Shown here in pieces: positions 1 through 11,693 of a stretch of DNA of 64,000 bases. The stretch covers positions 3,348,001 to 3,412,000 of the forward strand of contig AP026542.1 in NCBI GenBank assembly GCA_026075535.2, in the 5' to 3' direction. The DNA comes from Tricholoma matsutake (Eukaryota; Basidiomycota; Agaricomycetes; Agaricales; Tricholomataceae). Numbering within the stretch: position 1 is the stretch's first letter; every line of letters starts with the position of its first letter. The notes beneath the pieces were generated by a model. It was given only the letters and a program-made list of their open reading frames with translations. It searched no databases and was not told the origin of the DNA. A program made the position numbers and the translations under genes.

Positions 1-292
1 TACAGCTTATATACGGTTCTGGAGTATGTATCATCCAATCAGAATGTAAGATGCCTATCAAGTAAATATAGAAAGAACAATAGAACAACAAGCCTCATGC
101 CAAGCATGAGGCGTCCAACATCACAGATCTGATGTCAAGGGTCCAATGTCATGGAATGCTGCGGCACAGCATGTCAGTTGGGGTGGGTCTCCATCAGAAA
201 TGAGTCAAGTCGGATGTGAAAGAAAAATAAAGTACCCGGCCTTGCCGGCGTACATCTGGTTGTCCTGGGTTACGATAACAAAATTCGTAACA
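1..292 (-). mobile_element. Partial LTR, 5' end inserted in a pogo transposase gene
   Basis: Read on the minus strand, this begins TGTTACGAATTTTG at 292 and resembles, in order, the 625-bp solo LTR at 15,885-16,509. Shared blocks include TGTTAC-AATTTT near the start, GCCTCATGC..GGCATG, TACTTGAT.GGCATCT and GATTGGA.GATA. The rest of the LTR lies left of the window. Its right edge interrupts the C-terminal part of the transposase reading frame that begins at 293. Whether this is a solo LTR or the end of a full element cannot be seen here. Confidence 0.75.
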
Positions 293-2309
293 GTATCAAT
301 ATACTTATTAATGACAGAAGCTGCCTGAAGCACTTTGTGATGCATAGAAGATGGCTCAATGGCAGATGAATCATCATTGACATCATCATCTCCGCCATTA
401 ATCAGTCCCTCTTCCTGCGCTTTTTTCGCATCCAACACAGCCTGGCATATTTCTTTGTCTGTTGTCTCTTCTATTACCCACAGCAACTCATCAGCCAGGT
501 TGAGCAGTGCCTCAATATCCATCCTGTTGCTTGGCTGAAGTACCCCAATTGATTCCAACTCATCAAGAGCATGAGTAAGCTGCTTCTCAGCATGTGTGAC
601 TGGATCTTCAATACCATGGGTGTTGTTGCCATTGAGGAGTGATGAGACAGGAATGCTCAGATTGGGAGCTGGTATGGGAGAAGCAAGGGGAAGAATACTC
701 ACCTTATTCCAGCAATTTCTGACTGTAGTCATGTCCACCTCATGCCAGGCTGCATCCACAAGCCACATTGCCTGGAGTTGGTCAATATCATAGATTTTGG
801 AGGGAGTGACCCCTTCTTCATAATGGTCAATGGCGCATTGAATGTAATTTGCACGGTAATGAGCTTTGAAGCATCAGATGATTCCCTGATCCATTGGCTG
901 GACATGTGCAGTGAGATTTGGCTCCAAATTCTTGACACAGATGTTCTGAAGACCATCTGGGACAATGTGACCAGAGAAATTATCTTGTAAAAGAAGGATC
1001 TTGTAGTTTTTTTGCCTGTAGTTCAGAATCCCACTCCTGAATCCATTCTTGATAGAGCACCAAAGTCATCCAAGCCTTTGCATTGTGCCAATAGTAAAAG
1101 CCGAGCTGTTTGCTTGACTTCTTTTGGAGCACTTCACTTTACCAATAATGATAGGTGGTAGTTTCTCAGACCCATCTGCACTAGATGTAAACACATAGGT
1201 AAGTCTGACCTTTTGGCCCTTCACTCCTGAACGTTTCTTGTCTGATAACCCTTGATCTGGAGGCAATCTATTTCTGCAATCAGTGTGTTTCAAACTAGGA
1301 AATTGGTATGGTGCATACACATAGAACAACCCAGTCTTGTCCATGTTGAAGATATCCTACAGCTCATAGCCATACTTATCGATAAGCTCCTGGACATGTT
1401 TTCACACTCTCTTCACTGTTTCCAGATCTTCTGATGCTGTATCACCATGGTGCTTAAATTGCTTCAAACCAGTCCAGGCCTTAAAATGACTCAACCAACC
1501 ATCACTTAGATGGAGATGTTCATCCTGTGGGACACCCACCAGGTCTCCAAACTTTGCCCACTTCTGGTCCAGGACCTCACCCATGAGCAGAACACTTTCT
1601 GCCATTGTCTTTGACACCCATAGCTCCATCATTTCTGTGACTTCTGGATGCTGTGTTTGATGGGCCTGTTTAGCTGTGTGTCCTCTGCTGCTATGTGCCC
1701 ATTCTTCCTGCCATTTTGCTTCACCCTTTACCCATGCAGAGACTAGTGGCTGATTCATCTTTAGGTTCGGATATATTGCATCAAAGTGTTTCACTCTTTT
1801 TGACTGGTTTTTGCCATTCTTATGATACTAGTCTAAAATTTCAATGTGCTAGGCAAGCGTCACATTCTTCTTCTTGGTGACAACAGGTGCACTACATTTC
1901 TTATTTGACATTTTCTTCTTATTGGGTTCTTTAGCTTTGGGTTCAGATCCTTTATGTTGGTTCAATGTTACTGCAATGATACTTGAGCTGTAATTGTTCA
2001 TGCACTGTTCCACTTCTTTCCTACCACCTTGCTCAGGTCACCTGCCACCTCCCATAATCTTCTTATGATGCCCTTTTGTGTCTCATCAAGTCTTTTGCAG
2101 CCCCTCTCATAATCTGAAGCATTTTCCAGTGTGTCCAAAACCCATTGCTCATCCACCAAATTTGCCTCATTGTCAAGCCAATTCTCATCAAGTGATGATA
2201 TTGACTTTTTTGCATGCAGCTGAGCCTGTAGCTTCTCTTTCTTGGCTTTAACCTGATCCTGCAAGATTTTCAGCCCCCTTTTGAGGAGCTCAAGAGGCCT
2301 TAATGGCAT
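293..2309 (-). pseudogene. Pogo/CENP-B-like DDE transposase, degenerate
   Basis: Fragments of one transposase lie in order on the minus strand. A coiled, charged N-terminal block is at 1998-2309. A CENP-B/Tc5-like helix-turn-helix region is at 1402-1794. The start of the DDE domain, with motif FNMDKTGLFY, is at 1066-1344. The rest of the DDE domain, with LQDNFSGH and VQPMDQGII, is at about 830-990, followed by a C-terminal tail down to 293. These motifs supply the three acidic catalytic positions of the pogo group of Tc1/mariner transposases (DDE_1 family). Several frame changes and stops separate the blocks, and the 3' end is cut off by the LTR ending at 292, so the gene is dead. I did not find its terminal inverted repeats. 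Confidence 0.8.
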
Positions 2310-2505
2310 GGGTAGCTGGAATTTGAGTATTGAGAGAGTAAGTTATATGTTTGTGGCACATCAAAGTTGACACAACCAACTGCACTAGTATATATATGGT
2401 AATAAAATGTATGGGTTTTGCCTCAGAACAGGTATGTTATGGGGTATCAGGGAGTATGGGTTATGGGTTCAAATCCCCTGCCTACCAACTTGGTGGATCA
2501 AAAAA

Positions 2506-2973
2506 TGTATGGGTTACAAGGGAGTATGGGTTATCAGGGCTATATAAGGGCAACCTCAGTAGCAAAGGGAAATCTGAAGTTAAAATTATACTACATATTA
2601 CAGGGATTGGAGGTGCACCTAGCAAAGGGAAATCTGAAGAGAAAACTCTAGGGACCCCTTTGCCAATGGCCAGTATATGTGAAGACTGCAAAAATCAAAT
2701 AATAATCTAAAAATAGAAAACACAGAGATAGGCAGATCAAGGCCACTGAATGACATCACACCAAGGGGTAGATGTCAGAAGGGGTGCTCTGCCTCTAAAT
2801 ATAAAACTGTCAACATGCACAAATGTGATAGAAAGGGAAATTAGTAATAAAATAAGGAAAAATCATAGAAAATGAAGAATAGAAGGAAATGAAGTGAGGA
2901 AAAATATAGGATGAACTTAAAAATGGGAGAAACACACAGGGCACCCCCCTGAGTGCCCCCTAGTCCCCTTACA
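2506..2973 (-). mobile_element. 3' LTR of gypsy element 1
   Basis: The block 2541-2973 is repeated in direct orientation at 8409-8831 with only scattered differences. The outer end reads ACA in plus orientation (CCCCTTACA), so the LTR starts TGTAAGGGG on the minus strand. The low-coordinate end is uncertain: similarity between the two LTRs stops near 2541, and 2506 is only the nearest TGT. A cluster of imperfect GTATGGGTTA repeats (2410-2540) lies at this edge. Confidence 0.8.
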
Positions 2974-3049
2974 TCACCTTCTCTTTAAGATGCATCACCC
3001 TGATGCATTCAAAATCGCATACAACCAAAGTCACTGACTTGAATGCGAT

Positions 3050-3620
3050 GCGGTGCAGGAGTGTGCTGTCGGTGGAATTCCTTGACTAACTGAGGGGCAT
3101 TCACATTGGATTCTTCAACCCATGAGTTCTCCTCATAGCCCTTTCAGTGCACCAAATACTGGAGTTTTCCTCAACACAACTGGCTGTCCAAGATCAACTC
3201 AACTTTGTACTGGGATTCTCCCTTGATCACTGTAGGTGGTGGTGGTGGATGTGAATGGCATCCCGGGAATGGATTTGGGGGAGCTGGAAGGAGTTTGACA
3301 AAATGGAAGACTGGGTGGAGTCTGGACATGGAGGTTGGGAGGCATAAATGATAGGCATGGATTCCAACACACTTGACAATAGGGAAAGGTCCCAGGAAGT
3401 GATGAGCAAGTTTCTTGGATGGACACATAGTGGAGATGTCCCTGGAGTCAAGATAAACTCGATCACCAACCTTGTACTGAGGGGTTGGAGAATGGCATTG
3501 GTTGTAAAAGCATGCCATGTCATCCTTTGCCTTTGCCTCCTCCAAGCTATCCTGCATGTGTTCTGTGAACTCATTCACCATCTCGATGTGTGAGGGAGTT
3601 TGGCATGGTTTGAATCCCAT
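3050..3620 (-). pseudogene. Integrase C-terminal GPY/F region and chromodomain (gypsy 1)
   Basis: This continues the integrase in a shifted frame. YKVGDRVYLDSRDI and the following LGPF-type stretch are the GPY/F module. After the nominal stop, the same reading continues near 3055-3175 as a chromodomain with YLVH.KGYEENSWVEESN. A stop replaces the tryptophan expected after YLVH. In chromoviruses this domain is thought to guide integration to particular chromatin. The start codon at 3620 is only an internal methionine of the polyprotein. Confidence 0.75.
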
Positions 3621-3629
3621 GCATGGATG

Positions 3630-5182
3630 TCATCTGGTGTCTAAGAGGAAAGGGGTCTGTTGAGTGGAGGGATGGACATGGTTGTTGTATCCAAACTCAG
3701 CCAAGGGAAGAAGATCATCCCAATTGTCCTGGCACTCATTGACAAAGATGCGGATGTACTGCTCCAGTTCCTGGTTGACTTGCTCAGTCTGGCCATCAGT
3801 TTGTGGGTGATAGGCAGTTGAAGCAAGGAGTTTGATCCCCAGAAGTTGGTACAGCTCCCAAGTGAACTCTGCCATGAACTGAGGGCCATGATCAGAGAGG
3901 AAATGCCAGGAAGTCCATGTAATTTCCACACATGGTGGAGATAGAGTTGGGCGGCACCCAGGGTGCTGACAGTGGTGTGAGTGGGAATGAAGTGAGTGTG
4001 TTTTCCCACTGAATCAACTGTGCACATCACCACATCAAACCCATTCGACTCTGGCAACTCCACCACAAAGTCGACACTGACAACATCCCAACAACTCTCT
4101 GGAACAGGAAGAGGGTGTAGCTCACCAATGGGTTTGCGATGAGGAATCTTGGTGCATAAGCAAAGGTCACAAGTACGACAATACTGACCAATGAGTCGTG
4201 ACATTTGTGGCCACCAATAATTCTGCGAGGTGAGCTCCAAGGTCTTCCAGCATCCAGGATGACCAGCAATCCATGAGTCATGGTGTTGGGATATGATACA
4301 CCGGCAAAGGTCTGGGTCATTGGGGATGTAGATGCAATCCCTGAAATACAAGAAGTCTTCCTTTTCAGCCCACTCTGCTGCATGCAAGGAAAGGGTGGAT
4401 CCCTTCCTCAGTTCTTTAACAGCTTGGGCAACAACATCCTTGTGTAAACCGCTATGGTTTGCATGATGAATGTTGTGTAGAATGTCCTGCTCCTTGCCCT
4501 GGGGTGCGATGCCTTCCAGTGCCTGAATGGTGTACAAGTCTGGCTGCAACAACACAATGTTTTGATTGTCATCGCTGCCATCCCCATGGTCTGCATGTTG
4601 GGAGAGGGCATTGGTCTTCCCCATGCTGCAACCCAGATGGTGGTGCAAGGAGAAGTCAAATCTGGATAGATACAGGGACCAATGAGCTTGACGATGGTTC
4701 AATTTCTTGGCCGTCATAAAGTACTTGAGATTCTTGTGATCCGTCCAAATGTCCACCTTGTGTTGGGCACCCTCGAGGAAGTGTCTCCACTCCTCAAGTG
4801 CACGCTTTATCGCCAACATCTCCTTGTCATGGATCTCATAGTTTTGCTCTACAGCACTAAGGCTTTTGGAGTAGAACACAACAGGATGCCACTTCTGGTC
4901 TTCCAGAGACTGCTGAGACAACACAGTGCCCATCACAAAGTCAGAACTGTTGGCTTCTACATGAAAAGGGCGTGAATCATCAGCAAAGGTAAGAATGGGA
5001 GTGGAAGTGACCATCTCCTTAAGCTTTTCAAATGCCTCCTGTTGTGCATTATCCCACCTCCATGCCTCCTTTCCTGTCAAGTCAAACAGTGGTTGTGCAT
5101 GATGTGAGAAATCCTTGATTAGATGCCGATAGAACTTTGGCCAAGCCGTGACACCATTCACCTTGATAGGATCCATCTCCAC
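3630..5182 (-). pseudogene. RNase H and integrase of gypsy element 1
   Basis: The reading frame 3641-5182 holds, in order, the RT connection and RNase H domain (FHVEANSSDFVMG, IWTDHKNLKYF), the H2C2 zinc finger of integrase (HHDSW..GHPG then CRTCDLC), and the integrase core start (DVVSVDFVVELP). The core continues in another frame at 3630-3929, with FLSDHGPQFM and YHPQTDGQTEQ. The first RNase H position usually occupied by aspartate reads VEAN, a further sign of decay. The frameshift lies near 3930. Confidence 0.85.
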
Positions 5183-5275
5183 ATGACCCTCTGAGATAAT
5201 CAGGCCAAGGTACTTGATCTTGGTCTTCTCAAACTCGCACTTGTCCTGACAAAGGTAGAGTTTGTACCATCAAAG

Positions 5276-6109
5276 TCATTCTAGGACGAGGCATGTGAGG
5301 CAATGGTGCTCTTCAACTGTGCGAGTGAAGATGAGGATGTCATTGAGATAGATACAAACAACACCTTTGAGGATGAGTTTGTGGAAGATGTCATTCATCA
5401 TGGTCTGAAAGGTGGCAGGACTATTAGTAAGGCCAAAGAACATGATGAGCAGTTCAAAAATACCACAGTTGGTATGAAAGGCTGCCTTCCACTCATCTCC
5501 CTCCTTTATCCTCACATTATTGTAACCCCAATAGACGTTGAGCTTGGTGAAGTATCGGGCTCCACGGAGCTGGTTCACAAGTTTGGAGATGAGGGGTAAT
5601 GGGTAGTGATTTTTGACCATGATGTTGTTGAGCCTTCTGTAGTCTTGAACTGGTCAAAGTGAGCCATCCTTCTTCTTGACAAAGAAAAAGGGAGAGGCCA
5701 TGGGTGACTTTGATGGTTGGATACATCCAGAGGCCAGGTGCTCATCAATGAACTGGTCAAGCTGTTGCTGTTCTTCAGGAGAGAGAGAATAGACCTTGCA
5801 GGATGAAGGGGTTGCACCAGGGGTGAGTTCGATCATGTGATCCCATGGCTTGTGCACAGGGAGAGAGTTGAACAATTCCTTGGAGAACACATCCCCAAAC
5901 TCATGGAGATGAGGAAGCAAGGAATCAGTAGAGGATTTAGCAGCATTGTTTTTGTGGATAGTGTTTTGAGGTCCAGTTGGGTTGCAGTCTTTTGCAGTCT
6001 TTCTAAAATTTAAACTGCCTCCTACTACCTCAAACAATAAGATAAAATCATTAAAATATTTTAGCAGATAGATCTGGCCAAAGACCAGGGGGTCATCTCT
6101 GGAACACAA
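5276..6109 (-). pseudogene. Reverse transcriptase of gypsy element 1, active site lost
   Basis: The N-terminal palm and finger region (YSLSPEEQQQLDQFI, FFFVKKKDGSL) is in frame 5654-6109. The rest ([13 protein letters not shown] to YLNDILIF) is in frame 5276-5620, with a frame change between them. Two catalytic aspartates are replaced: motif A reads [10 protein letters not shown] where FTKLD is expected, and the YXDD box reads YLNDI. Both are Asp to Asn, a single G-to-A change each. A reverse transcriptase with these changes should have no polymerase activity. Confidence 0.85.
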
Positions 6110-6590
6110 GGATTCTGGTCAGTGATTGTCAATAGAATCATGGATAGAGAAGTGAAAATAATGGGGGGTCCTCTCTTTGATGAAATGATTTCATCCAGTC
6201 ATTGCTGAGATACAGCAAAACAGCAAAAGACCAGACCTTGAAACACTATAAATTGTGGAAGGCCTTGGTGAGGTGTTTGGATATGTTCAATGTAGCACAC
6301 ACCTCGTGCAATGGATGAATTGCATTGTAGAAGATCTGATCACCTTCCTCCACTTCCTATGGCTCCTCCTCCTCATCATCTGAGTCTGGCATCAGATCAG
6401 GAACCCCTTCCAACTCCACTTCAGGTATAGGCAGGGGTCCGGCACAACACTTCTGAGTATGTTGTATTGAGGCCCTTTGTCCACGACATTCTTGCCTGGC
6501 TTCTGTGAAACAAGTGCAACAGCGGGATGGACACCAGCTTATTGTAACATCCCTGGTATGCCAGTTGACCTCTGGGTTATGGTCTCGAAG

Positions 6591-6890
6591 CTATGGATAG
6601 CCCAAAATCACCTTCTGCTTTCCTAATTGAGTGACAGCAAAAAGGGCACACTCACTATGATCTTTGTAATGGAGGACCAGATCTACAACCTCTCGGATGG
6701 CACCAGCTTTGTTTGGGGACCCATCCACATTATAAACAGGTATCAGATGCAAGAGTGAGCGAGTGTTCAGGTGGTGTTGTTGTGTGAGATGGGCATCGAT
6801 GAAGAGACCAGTTGCACCAGAGTCCAGGAGCACAGAGACACCGAGTATCTGTCCAGTGTCGGTAGTCTGTAGTTCAATTGCTAGGTTCAA
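6591..6890 (-). pseudogene. Aspartic protease of gypsy element 1
   Basis: This segment contains VLLDSGATGLFID, the flap-proximal active-site motif of retroviral-type aspartic proteases, followed by a conserved GYP-type end (VILGYP). In the intact element it would be part of the gag-pol polyprotein and cut it into functional units. The triad DSG is preserved here, unlike in the second gypsy element. Between 6110 and 6590 the coding sequence is broken. Confidence 0.8.
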
Positions 6891-7117
6891 GGAATGTGTA
6901 GAGGGAGTGGATGCAACAATATATTTGCATGGTAGTTTGCACTTCCATTATTTAATTTTGGGGTATGCAGCAGAGGGAGAGATGGGAAGAGCAGATATGT
7001 CTTCAGCCAACTTTGAAGGGTCAGAGAGGGGAACAGTCATGGAAATAGATTCATTCTCTGGGGATTCAATTGACAAAACTTCAAAGTGGTTATGGACAGG
7101 CAGTGAGGGCATATGAT

Positions 7118-8349
7118 TCACTCACTGCAAATAGAAAAATCCTGCTCCTCTACAACTTCTGACTTGATCTCCTCTGCAACCTGATCCTTTGCTTCCTCAA
7201 CATCTACAAGTACCAACAGGTCTTGGAGGAGTTCATCTCGCCCCTTGGGGGTGAGCACATGGATATCCAGATGATGGGGACATGCTCCAGCCCTGTGCCC
7301 AGTTTCCCCACAGCAGTAGCAGAGATCCAACCAACACGTACAGCTGAGGGCCACATCAACATCCATTGGTACTGGGACATTGACAGCTGGTGCAGGAGTC
7401 TGACAAACAGGAATGGGGTTATGGTGGGGAAGGGTTTGATTGAAGGTGTAGGGTGCATGAGTGGTAGCTGGAGCATGGAATGCAGCATTAAACACCGCAT
7501 TCGTGAGTCAGTTCTCATCACAGAGTGAAGCAGCTTAAGCAGCTTCATACCAAGCATAGTAATCATCGTCCACCAGGCGCCCTTCCAACATCTGTCCAAT
7601 CTGGTCCTCAATTTCTCAATTGAGGCCCCTTTGGAACTTCACCACCACTGGTAGCCCACTCCCATAGCCTGCCATGTCCACCAAATCCTTAAACTTGTCG
7701 ATATAATCGTCCACGGATTGACATGCCTGATGGGAAGAGGATGACTCGAGCTGTGTCACTGCTCAGTGGCGCTCATTGAGGGGACAAAAGTGGCATACAA
7801 ACTCTGCTTGAAAGTCACCCCAAGTGGAGAAAAGTAGTGAACTGAGCTCTTTAGTTTGGTGCAGAATACAGTCCATGTAGAGATAGGTGTGTTCAGATTT
7901 CATGTATGTGAAGGCCCAATAAATTTTTGCAGCATTGTCGACAAATTGATGTGACTGGAGACTGATGTACAACTCACAGGAATTAAGGAATACATGCCCC
8001 TGTGCATGCACACCATTGAATTTGGTGGGGGGAGATGGTTTGATCTGGGCGCATCCTTAGTGGGCATGTTAGGTGGCATGTCGTTCTTGGGCACACTTGG
8101 AGTCACAATGGGTGAAATATTGGTGGTGGAGCTAGTCTGAAGGGTTCTGACAAAGTTTTCAATTGTAGATTTAAGTGAATCGATTTGTGTGCGTATTCCA
8201 GTAATGTTGCTTTCAAGTGCATCAAGGCACTCTGATGCATCCATGGTGCTAGGAGGCACATTAGGCAAAAATGGGGGCGCACTAAAGGCAGGACTGTCAG
8301 GAACAGTGTAGGGAGTCTGTGGAGCTTTGGGAAGCATTGTCCACTCCAT
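7118..8349 (-). pseudogene. Gag with CCHC zinc knuckle (gypsy 1)
   Basis: Three overlapping frames (7900-8349, 7763-8011, 7118-7495) together carry a proline-rich N-terminus with a coiled stretch, a capsid-like middle part (WGDFQAEFVCHF) and a zinc knuckle CYCCGETGHRAGAC, a canonical C-x2-C-x4-H-x4-C. Gag would package the element RNA. Frameshifts lie near 7760 and 7500. Confidence 0.75.
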
Positions 8350-8370
8350 ACCTGCCTATCTTGGGCAGCA

Positions 8371-8831
8371 TGTTTGCGATTTTGGGCCTTAGGAGAGAGT
8401 TTTCTACTATAAGGGTGACCTCAGCCTCTAGCAAAGGGAAATCCAAAGTTAAAATTATACTACATATCACATGGATTGGAGGTGCACCTAGCAAAGGGAA
8501 ATCTGAAGAGAAACCTCTGAGGACCCCTTTGCCAATGCCCAGTATATGTGAAGACTGCAAAAATCAAATGATAATCTAAAAATAGAAAACACAGAGATAG
8601 GCAGATCAAGGCCGCTGAATGACATCATACCAAGGGGTAGATGTCAGAAGGGGTGCTCTGCCTCTAAATATAAAATTGTCAACATGCACAAATGTGATAG
8701 AAGGGAAAATTAGTAATAAAATAAGGAAAAATCATAGAAAATGAAGAATAGAAGGAAATGAAGTGAGGAAGAATATAGGACAAACATAAAAAATAGGAAA
8801 AACACATGGGGCATCCCCTAGTCCCCTTACA
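8371..8831 (-). mobile_element. 5' LTR of gypsy element 1
   Basis: 8409-8831 is the direct-repeat partner of 2541-2973. On the minus strand it begins TGTAAGGGGACTAGG at 8831. The inner boundary near 8371-8409 is uncertain, because the two LTRs differ left of a TATAAGGG block. The differences between the LTRs are few, so the insertion looks younger than the amount of coding damage alone would suggest. Confidence 0.8.
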
Positions 8832-9922
8832 GATACCTGCCAGGTAAGCATCCAGCAACCCCCATACAGGTGCCACATCAACCCCAAAACAGACAACAAT
8901 GAGAAAATGAGTGCCAGGACCCATACTACAACCTACCACAGTTATGGACTACACACCACCCAACCCCAGCCCCATGAGCAACTGCTTGGGGGGTGGATAC
9001 AGGTGGATACAGGAGCCCCCAACCAGAAACCATGCTCAGGGCCCCCAAATAACAACACCCACCCCCAGCCTCACAAGCAACTGCTCATGGGGTGGATCGT
9101 GAGTGGAATACAAAGAGGGGGAAAATGAGGATGATGACAACAGGGGAGCAATGTGGCAATGACAACAGGGGGGAGCGATGAACAGGGGACAACAATGACA
9201 ACCCCCACAACAACAACAACCACCCTAGTCTAGTTAATCTTCCTAGTGAAAGTAGTACTCATTCCTACCAGAATCCACCAGGAATCCACCAGGAATCCTG
9301 GTATTCCTCCAGGACTGGGTAGGATCCTACCAGGAACAGGTGGGAGAGTGTAAAGTTTTGCTTGCTTGCTGCATTCAGCCTGCTAGTACCAGCTGCCCCC
9401 CCCTGACTTCTGTCTTGGTTGACCAGGAGCTGATATTGCCAGACTGAGAGCCTCCATGCATGCATGCAATGAGCATGGACACAGAATCTCTAATTGTGTT
9501 GACCTTCTTGGTTTGGTACCTTGAGAGTCTCCTACTCTGCATCAGGAAATTAATGAAGAGTCTTACATACCAGACATGTTGAGTAGATAGAAAACTGTGG
9601 TTTGAAGAGGGAAAGAATCGGTGCAATGATGGAGGTGATAAAAGCAATGATTGATAAGTGCCCAAGGCATCCTGGAAGCAACCCTCAGGGTCACACAAAA
9701 TCTTGTGAGCCCTCCAGAGGATTACTGCTGCCTTAACATTATATAGAGAGTCAATGAAGGTGATGGTATGCAGGTGAAGAGCAGCTGTTGGGGACGCAGG
9801 CCCACAAGTTTAGTTGGGCATGTGTGCTCATCATAAATATATTGTAGTACACTAGGTAGTACAACACATGATGCACATAAAACTTACAAGAAATGTAAAA
9901 GACTCAGATGCTCCATAGATAC
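8832..9922. other. Low-complexity stretch, no gene seen
   Basis: No convincing coding region. A block of about 40 bp (CCCCAGCC..AGCAACTGCT..GGGGTGGAT) occurs twice about 102 bp apart (near 8958 and 9060). 9120-9230 is rich in GACAACAGGGG and CAACAA repeats. 9268-9345 has short ACCAGGAATCC repeats. Reading frames here are short and of biased composition. Confidence 0.6.
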
Positions 9923-10228
9923 TCAAACACTGCTATCCAGACATTGCAATGCAGCTTTGGTGAGACGAAGGACATTGTTACTCATCAAACATTCAGGTTC
10001 CTCCTCAGGCTCTTGTACTGGGGCATCCTCCTCCTCAAGACTAGTCTCATCCATTAAATTACTATCCCCAGTACTGGATCCTGAGGTCAAGGGGACATGC
10101 AAGTCTTCAGATTGAGCTGGCAGTTTGATGGATTCATCATCATCTGAGAGTGCATACTCAGGGATGCCCTCTTGCTCAAGAAAGAAAGTCCCACACATTT
10201 TGAGATAAAGGCAGTGGAACCAGAACAT
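9923..10228 (-). pseudogene. Acidic ORF fragment, unrecognised
   Basis: A 101-codon frame with a very acidic middle part (DETSLEEEDAP, EPEEEPE) follows a leucine-rich start. It may be the C-terminal tail of a transposase, since acidic tails of this type are common there, but no diagnostic motif is visible. Just beyond it, ACCTCAGTGATAGAACAGCACT-type sequence occurs twice, 103 bp apart (10,251 and 10,354), which suggests a small local duplication. Confidence 0.25.
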
Positions 10229-10599
10229 GGGAGTGGATTAATAGGAAGAAACCTCAGTGATAGAACAGCACTATATTGAGTACTATGTACCTAATAGGAA
10301 GAACTACGAAATAGTAAGTATCAACAGAAATAGTATAGCTAAAGAATGACTTACACCTCAGTGATAGAACAGCACTGAGGTGTTGTAGAATATTTGACAA
10401 CATGTAATAAGAAGAAATTACATAATGTTATTACTGTATATGGATGTCAATGTTCAACAACACATAGCCTACATACTCATCAGCCTCTTCCACATGCAAC
10501 TGTGTCACCACTGCCTCCTCTCTGAGGAGATTCAGGCCTCTTTCACTCAGGTATGTGCCACTCATTCCTTGGCAAACAGGGTTTCACACCATGGACATG

Positions 10600-11210
10600 C
10601 AGTAAAAGTTGTTGAGGTGCAATTCTTTGCACTTTAGAGATATGTGATTTGGCAAACTGGAGAGAATTATGGTTACAGGAAAGGCAAAGATACTGTCAAT
10701 GGGTGCATACCAATTTGCCCCATGGAAGTTGATAGGGCTTTTGCAAAGCATGGTTCTTCTTTGGTGTAAGGGTCTAAGATGAATGGCAAGTGGGGTGAGA
10801 TGTACTTGACCTTTGTAAGCTCAGGCAGTGAATCACTTCCATGCATGTTCTGTAGAGGTGATGTTGACATGTGTTTGGGTGTTGTTGAACTTGTCCTATT
10901 CCACAATCAGTCAGGAGTGATTATTGATCATCTTTACCTTCAGTGCTTGTGAACCATGGAGCACATCAACTGTCCAAATCCATTTTCCCCTCTTGTCTTT
11001 GATACTTTCAACAACCTTGGCCATCATCTTTCAGATTATACCTCAGACTGTGCTCATTGGGAGGTCGAATTCTTCTGCAATACCTTGGGCAGTAGTGTGG
11101 CCTCCCTGAACAGTGTTGTAGAGGAGGTTGACACCAGTACCAAACCAATAAATGCTGATGGTAACTATTTCTGCAAATGATATGGTCTTTGCTGAACATA
11201 TTATGCCAGA
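10600..11210 (-). pseudogene. Tc1/mariner-like transposase fragment
   Basis: On the minus strand, with stops, one can read a helix-turn-helix of the type found in Tc1 transposases (TAQGIAEEFDLPMSTV then GII.KMMAKVVES), followed by a basic stretch (RPLHQRRTM) like the second DNA-binding helix-turn-helix region. The DDE core that should follow is not recognisable. I call it a fragment on pattern alone. Confidence 0.35.
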
Positions 11211-11231
11211 CCCCTCAATGACATCAATAAT

Positions 11232-11600
11232 GTGGAAACACTTAATCAGACTGGAAATCTCCAGCAGTGTCCACTACATTGCCACCACCATCTCAAACAC
11301 CCATTCTCTCCTACAAACATGTCACTGTCTAGCTTCCACAAGGTATGCAGAGGAGAGTACCACACTGTTAGATTGTTTACAGTTCTCAGGTTTACCATCC
11401 ATCAAAGAGCAGCATTACCACTACCCATGGATGATGGCCAAAACCTTATGGAATACATGGATTGTGACCCCCTCTCCCAGCATCACATTGATAATGTCTT
11501 TTATCCTTTTACAGATCAATCTGAATGGGAGTTGGCTAGTTGGCTCACAAGTACTCCATTGATGCAGCAAGAGATTCAGAAGTTCCTGAGGCTCAATTAG
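11232..11600 (+). pseudogene. Plavaka-like transposase N-terminal fragment
   Basis: The last third of this frame reads FYPFTDQSEWELASWL and then QQEIQKFLRLN. This resembles the region just before the catalytic part of Plavaka transposases, a basidiomycete group related to CACTA/EnSpm, where a '.PF....W..A.WL' block precedes a short leucine-rich helix. Nothing of the later domains follows, because sequence typical of a LINE begins by about 11,690. The upstream part of the frame is not recognisable. Confidence 0.45.
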
Positions 11601-11693
11601 GTACAAGTTTGTTTTTCTGTGCACATTTCCAACTGACTCTCAAAATGGATAGGTCAAATCACACCCAGTGTCCTTCACTTCAGCTCAAGACAT

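Larger units (their letters stand above)
2974..8408 (-). mobile_element. Internal region of Ty3/gypsy chromovirus 1
   Basis: Between two direct LTRs, all on the minus strand, lie gag, protease, reverse transcriptase, RNase H, integrase and a chromodomain. This order (RT and RNase H before integrase) defines Ty3/gypsy, and the C-terminal chromodomain defines the chromovirus branch. Frameshifts and stops break the polyprotein at many points, and catalytic residues are lost, so the element cannot act on its own. The 5-bp flank on the right (GATAC after 8831) has no match at the left, so no target duplication was found. Confidence 0.9.

Noticed and set aside
2405..2490. Possible tRNA gene (GGTTCAAATCC followed by CCTGCCTACCA)
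   Set aside because: The B box and a CCA-like end are there, but no matching acceptor strand, D arm or anticodon arm was found upstream, and eukaryotic tRNA genes do not encode CCA. At most a fragment of a tRNA-like sequence.
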